A stretch of DNA of 64,000 nucleotides from an uncultured Hyphomicrobiales bacterium (GTDB lineage Bacteria; Pseudomonadota; Alphaproteobacteria; Rhizobiales; Xanthobacteraceae), in contig CAIRGJ010000046.1 of assembly GCA_903878085.1 (NCBI GenBank), positions 1-64,000 of the forward strand, in the 5' to 3' direction. The notes below the pieces were generated by a model, which was given only the letters and a program-made list of their open reading frames with translations, was not told where the DNA came from and made no database searches. How positions within the stretch are numbered: position 1 is the stretch's first letter; the number at the start of each line of letters is the position of its first letter. Made by a program: the position numbers and the translations under genes. Of this stretch, positions 60,669-64,000 are shown one piece after another.

Positions 60669-61357
60669 ACTTGCGGCGCCGCTTCGGCCCGCATCAGGGC
60701 CGCGGCGGCGCCGACGGCCACCGCCAAGCCTAAGCACCAGAAACCGACCAGCCAGTACAGCGTCGCGGCGCTGGCGCAGCCGGCGGCGAAATACAGTATG
60801 CTCAGCGACAGCCGGCCGAACCTGGTGCGGATCGCTACGGCGTGTTCCGGATCGGCGCCGACGAGCAGATCGACGGCGTCGATGGTCGCCTGCGTGGTCG
60901 AGCCGGTCATCAGCGTGGTCGGCGGCAAATTTGCCAGATGCACGCGCTGCACGGCGTTCTGCAACGCCATCGCGGCGATGGCGGAAAAGCCGGTGAGCAA
61001 GGCCGCCGGGCTGTCGGCATCGGGGAACGGGCCGAAGCTCACGGCGAGCGCGAAGAATAAAACCAGCAGCGCGACTTCCACGGTGAGAAATATCCGCAGC
61101 ACCGGTGCGTGGCGCGCGCGCAAGGCGGCGCCGGCCAGCCGCGCCAGTGCGACAGACACCACGAACACCGGCAGCGCCAAAATTTTCCCAATAATGCCGT
61201 GGCTGCCGAGCACCAAGGCGGCGCCGAGCGTGACGAAATTGCCGGTGACGTGCGCGGTGAACAGCCCGGCGAGGCCGAGAAAGCCCGCGGTGTCGACAAA
61301 ACCGCCGTTGAACGACAGCAGGGCCGCGATCGCCGAAGGGCCGCCGATTTTTTTCAT
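60665..61357 (-). CDS. DUF1275 (YoaK) family membrane protein
   Basis: A 230-residue membrane protein with about six helices. The family start AALLSFNGGFVDTAGFLGLA and the GLFTAHVTGNFVTLGAALVL block are clear. NAVQRVHLANLPPTTLMTGS is the second conserved loop. The ATG at 61357 begins MKKIGGPSAIAALL; the upstream extension to 61420 is not supported. It converges with the cytochrome-like pseudogene, overlapping by 4 bp. Function of DUF1275 is not established. Confidence 0.87.
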   Translation of the reverse strand: MKKIGGPSAIAALLSFNGGFVDTAGFLGLAGLFTAHVTGNFVTLGAALVLGSHGIIGKILALPVFVVSVALARLAGAALRARHAPVLRIFLTVEVALLVLFFALAVSFGPFPDADSPAALLTGFSAIAAMALQNAVQRVHLANLPPTTLMTGSTTQATIDAVDLLVGADPEHAVAIRTRFGRLSLSILYFAAGCASAATLYWLVGFWCLGLAVAVGAAAALMRAEAAPQV

Positions 61358-61438
61358 GGACTCAAAAAATTCGCTCGTTGCGGCGCAACCGCTCCTCCAG
61401 ATAAGGGCGGTCGGCAGCAAGCCAACTGATCGAAAGGT

Positions 61439-61684
61439 TCAGCCCTTGTCCTTGATATGGGTCTCCGGCCGGTCGCTGCCGCTGGCGGTTTCGGTGTGCC
61501 ACTTGCCCTTGGCGTCCTCGAACTGGATCTGCGCGGTCTCGCCGGGAACCCGCTGCTCGGAGGCGGCGCGCTTGGCGGCTTTCAGCGCGGCGGCGTGGCT
61601 CGGGAACGGCTCGGAAAACACGCCATCGACCTTGTAGGCCCAGCCGCCGTCGTGCTCGACAATTTCATAGGTGACTTCGGTCAT
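61439..61684 (-). CDS. DUF2188 domain protein
   Basis: An 81-residue soluble protein. YEIVEHDGGWAYKVDGVFSE and FPSHAAALKAAKRAASEQ match the DUF2188 pattern, and the C-terminus is charged. It is divergent from the Bug gene at 61846 and 81 bp upstream of the DUF1275 gene on the same strand. Function unknown. Confidence 0.83.
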   Translation of the reverse strand: MTEVTYEIVEHDGGWAYKVDGVFSEPFPSHAAALKAAKRAASEQRVPGETAQIQFEDAKGKWHTETASGSDRPETHIKDKG

Positions 61685-61845
61685 CGGACGCCCTCGGATT
61701 GGACTTCTGTTTCAAGCCCCAACGTATCGCGGGCGCAAAGGGTTGCACAGGCAAAAAGCATTGTGCCTGATGATCTCGCAAAGCGACTGTGCAATAATGG
61801 CGGCCAAGGGCAACGCTTAAAGTGTCCAACCGGAGGATTCAGAGA

Positions 61846-62844
61846 ATGACCATTAAACGGCGGAGCTTTATCCAGGGGGCGGGCGGTTTGGCGCTCACTG
61901 GCGGTTTTGCGGCCGGCTTGTCGCGGTTCGCCACCCCGGCGCTCGCGCAGGAAAAATGGCCGACTCGGCCGGTCCGTTTCATCGTACCGCTGGCGCCCGG
62001 CGGCGCCATCGATTTCGTGGCGCGGCAATGCGGCCAGGTGCTGTCGCAGAGTCTCGGCCAGCAGATCGTGGTCGAAAACCGCACCGGCGCCGGCGGCACG
62101 CTCGGCATGGACACGGCGATGCGCAGCACGCCGGACGGCTACACCTTCCTCGTCACCAACGACAACGCGGCGAGCGCGCCGCATATCCTCAAGCTCAGCT
62201 ACGACTACACCAAGGTGCTGCTGCCGGTGATCGACATCGCGCATCAGCCGCAGGTCTTCGCCGTGCATCCGTCGCTCGGCGTCAACTCGGTCAAGGAATA
62301 TGTCGACTACGCCAAGAAGAATCCGGGCGTCGGCTTCGCCAGTTCCGGCGTCGGTTCGAACCAGCATGTGATCGGCGAATGGTTTGCCAGGGAAGCCGGC
62401 ATCAAGCTCGAGCACGTGCCGTATCGCGGCGCCGGGCAGGCGGTGACCGACCTGCTCGCCGGCCACGTGAAGTCGGCCTTCCTCGGGCCGACCGCGCTGA
62501 TCAATCATCATCGCGCCGGTTCGATCAAGATCATCGCGCAGACCTCGGCCAAGCGCGCACCGACGTTGACCGATATCCCGACGCTGGAAGAGTCCGGCTA
62601 CAAGGGTCTGGTGCTGGAAGCCTGGTACGCCTGCTTTGCGCCGCCGGCCACGCCGCCGGAGCTGATCAAGCAGGTCAACGCCGCGATCCAGCAAGCGCTG
62701 TCCGATCCGAAGCTGCTCGATAATTTCACCAAGGGCTCGCTGGAAGCGGTCGGCGGCACGCCGGAGGCGCTCGGCAAACTGGCGCAGGCGGATTCGGCGA
62801 AATACGAACGGCTGGTGCGGGAACTCAACATCAGCGCCGGCTAG
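61846..62844 (+). CDS. Bug/TctC family substrate-binding protein
   Basis: A 332-residue periplasmic binding protein. CGGAGGATTC precedes the ATG at 61846. The signal is Tat-like (TIKRRSFIQGAGGLALTGGF), ending at ALAQ. The mature region has PTRPVRFIVPLAPGGAIDFV, ENRTGAGGTLGMD and HVPYRGAGQAVTDLLAGHV. No permease neighbour. An AT-rich hairpin follows at 62853. Confidence 0.92.
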   Translation: MTIKRRSFIQGAGGLALTGGFAAGLSRFATPALAQEKWPTRPVRFIVPLAPGGAIDFVARQCGQVLSQSLGQQIVVENRTGAGGTLGMDTAMRSTPDGYTFLVTNDNAASAPHILKLSYDYTKVLLPVIDIAHQPQVFAVHPSLGVNSVKEYVDYAKKNPGVGFASSGVGSNQHVIGEWFAREAGIKLEHVPYRGAGQAVTDLLAGHVKSAFLGPTALINHHRAGSIKIIAQTSAKRAPTLTDIPTLEESGYKGLVLEAWYACFAPPATPPELIKQVNAAIQQALSDPKLLDNFTKGSLEAVGGTPEALGKLAQADSAKYERLVRELNISAG

Positions 62845-62852
62845 GTCAGCCC

Positions 62853-62875
62853 CGACAAAAATCAATTTTTTGTCG
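62853..62875 (+). terminator. AT-rich hairpin after the Bug gene
   Basis: CGACAAAAA and TTTTTGTCG form a perfect 9-bp stem with a 5-base loop, 8 bp after the stop. The U-rich 3' arm can act as its own tract; a terminator is plausible. Confidence 0.5.
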
Positions 62876-62973
62876 ACACGGACCGATGGTTTTTCGTGCA
62901 CGCCCGCTATTGCCTTTCGCAACAATTCAATCTACGGTTGTTGATCTAATTTCCTCATGGGGTGGGGTGACAC

Positions 62974-63549
62974 ATGGCCGACATTGGACAACTCAAGAAG
63001 GCAAATGCGCAACGCTGGTCGAAGATGAAAGTCACGCCCAGTTTGATGGCCGCACTCGATAGCGCCGCCAACCGGTTGATCGCGCCCACCGCAAAATCGC
63101 AATATCAAGCGGTATCCGCCAAGACCGGCGTGCCGTGGGGTATTATTGCGGTGATCCATGAGCGGGAGGCGTCGCAAAGCTGGAAAGCAAATCTGGCGCA
63201 GGGCGATCCCTGGAATAAAGTGTCGATCCATGTACCGGCGGGCCGCGGACCTTTCGCCAGTTGGGCGGACGCCGCGATCGATGCACTGAAGAACTGCGCC
63301 CCGCACGCTGCCGCTTGGAGCGACTGGAGCATTGGCGGCGCGCTGACGCTGCTCGAAGAATATAACGGTTTAGGTTACGCCGCGCGCGGTGTTCCGTCAC
63401 CTTATGTGTGGGCGTCGACCGATCAATATATAAAGGGCAAGTACATCGCCGACGGTCACTACGATCCGAATGCCGTCGATCACCAGCTTGGCTGCGCAGC
63501 GCTGCTGTCAAGAATGAAACTGCTCGATTCGTCGATCACACCTCCTTAG
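62974..63549 (+). CDS. Lysozyme-like protein (phage-type muramidase family)
   Basis: A 191-residue protein without signal peptide. GVPWGIIAVIHEREASQSWK carries a candidate catalytic Glu within an endolysin-like context. GGALTLLEEYNGLGYAARGV and PSPYVWASTDQYIKGKYIAD match phage-type lysozyme relatives described from bacterial chromosomes. It stands alone. It may be a domesticated prophage enzyme. Substrate is presumably peptidoglycan. Confidence 0.77.
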   Translation: MADIGQLKKANAQRWSKMKVTPSLMAALDSAANRLIAPTAKSQYQAVSAKTGVPWGIIAVIHEREASQSWKANLAQGDPWNKVSIHVPAGRGPFASWADAAIDALKNCAPHAAAWSDWSIGGALTLLEEYNGLGYAARGVPSPYVWASTDQYIKGKYIADGHYDPNAVDHQLGCAALLSRMKLLDSSITPP

Positions 63550-63573
63550 GTCGCAACCGAATCGAGCGCTTCG

Positions 63574-64000
63574 TCAAAGTCCGCGCTGTTTCTTCAGCCG
63601 GTCGATGGTGTCGGCGATATCGGACGGCAGCGATTTCAAGCCGGCTTGGCCGGCTTGCGTTAAAATCGGGCGCAATCGCGAGCCGGTGAGAAACGCCGGT
63701 TCGCGCCCGGCCGGAATGATGCGGTCGAAGATCACCACCATCAGCACCGCCAGCAATACGACGCGGATGGCGCCGAGCATGGCGCCGGCGACGCGGTCCG
63801 GCAGGCCGATCTCGGGGCCGACGATTTCGCTCACCGCCAGCCGCAGCAGCACGCCGAGGATGAAGCCGATCGCCAGAAACAGCGCGGCAAACACCAGCCC
63901 GGTCTGCGCCGGCTGAACCTTGAACTGCGCGATCAGGAACGGCGTGAGATAAGGCGCCGCCACCACCGTCACCGGCGCCGCGGCGAGATAGCCGAAGATG
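63574..64000 (-). CDS. CvpA family membrane protein, N-terminus beyond the window
   Basis: The C-terminal 141 residues of a CvpA-like protein, reading IFGYLAAAPVTVVAAPYLTP from the window end. Two to three helices are visible (GLVFAALFLAIGFILGVLLR and AIRVVLLAVLMVVIFDRIIP), with the conserved DRVAGAMLGAIR loop between. The tail is polar. CvpA relatives affect colicin V production and envelope stability. The start codon lies past 64000. Confidence 0.82.
   Translation of the reverse strand, partial: IFGYLAAAPVTVVAAPYLTPFLIAQFKVQPAQTGLVFAALFLAIGFILGVLLRLAVSEIVGPEIGLPDRVAGAMLGAIRVVLLAVLMVVIFDRIIPAGREPAFLTGSRLRPILTQAGQAGLKSLPSDIADTIDRLKKQRGL

Overview
The window is high-G+C DNA with the gene content of an alphaproteobacterium of the order Hyphomicrobiales (Rhizobiales), probably the Bradyrhizobium / Xanthobacteraceae neighbourhood. 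The grounds are six Bug/TctC-type periplasmic binding protein genes, DUF930 and BrnA-like small proteins, PilZ and EAL proteins, and several dispersed intergenic palindromic repeat families of the kind common in those genomes. No rRNA, tRNA, CRISPR array or complete insertion sequence was seen. The species assignment is inference.

Layout. 1-5.8 kb: a flavoprotein oxidoreductase and a Bug binding protein on the plus strand, facing a minus-strand run of MFS exporter, thioesterase, alpha/beta hydrolase and cupin. 5.9-15.4 kb: a surface-polysaccharide block with a GmhB-like phosphatase, GDP-fucose synthase-like reductase, flippase-like membrane protein, GalE, UDP-xylose synthase, nucleotide-sugar dehydrogenase, family-2 glycosyltransferase and a membrane-anchored CapD/PglF-type dehydratase. 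15.5-27.2 kb (plus strand): an IclR-led catabolic run with a zinc alcohol dehydrogenase, a molybdenum hydroxylase whose large subunit is split over two genes, a metallo-beta-lactamase-fold hydrolase, a Bug protein, a Gfo/Idh oxidoreductase, an alpha/beta hydrolase and an IolD-like thiamine diphosphate enzyme. 27.4-39.7 kb: mostly minus-strand genes forming a second catabolic unit. It holds a cyclase-family hydrolase, cupin, SDR, 3-hydroxyacyl-CoA dehydrogenase-like enzyme, a complete Liv-type ABC importer and an amidohydrolase. A second IclR regulator faces a decarboxylase-like amidohydrolase. Together the two units look like uptake and degradation of a cyclic (alicyclic, cyclitol or aromatic) acid; the substrate is not visible from sequence.

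39.7-50 kb is housekeeping and mixed: a degenerate-receiver EAL protein, a D-2-hydroxyacid dehydrogenase, the translational throttle ATPase EttA, an RraA-like protein, a cupin, a Bug protein, YqhA and a lytic transglycosylase. Just behind ettA lies a low-G+C insert (GNAT acetyltransferase plus a small membrane protein), closed by a second copy of the last 216 bp of ettA. This is a recombination or integration scar.

50-64 kb carries small secreted glycine-zipper proteins, a Nudix hydrolase, a 310-bp multi-hairpin intergenic element, a hydrolase without its nucleophile, a frameshifted Bug pseudogene, metal-binding and SHOCT small proteins, PilZ, further Bug proteins, a VOC protein, a lipocalin-like protein, DUF930, an orphan BrnA-like antitoxin, a broken cytochrome-c-like gene with a heptanucleotide repeat at its start, a DUF1275 protein, a lysozyme-like protein and the C-terminal part of a CvpA-like membrane protein cut by the window end.
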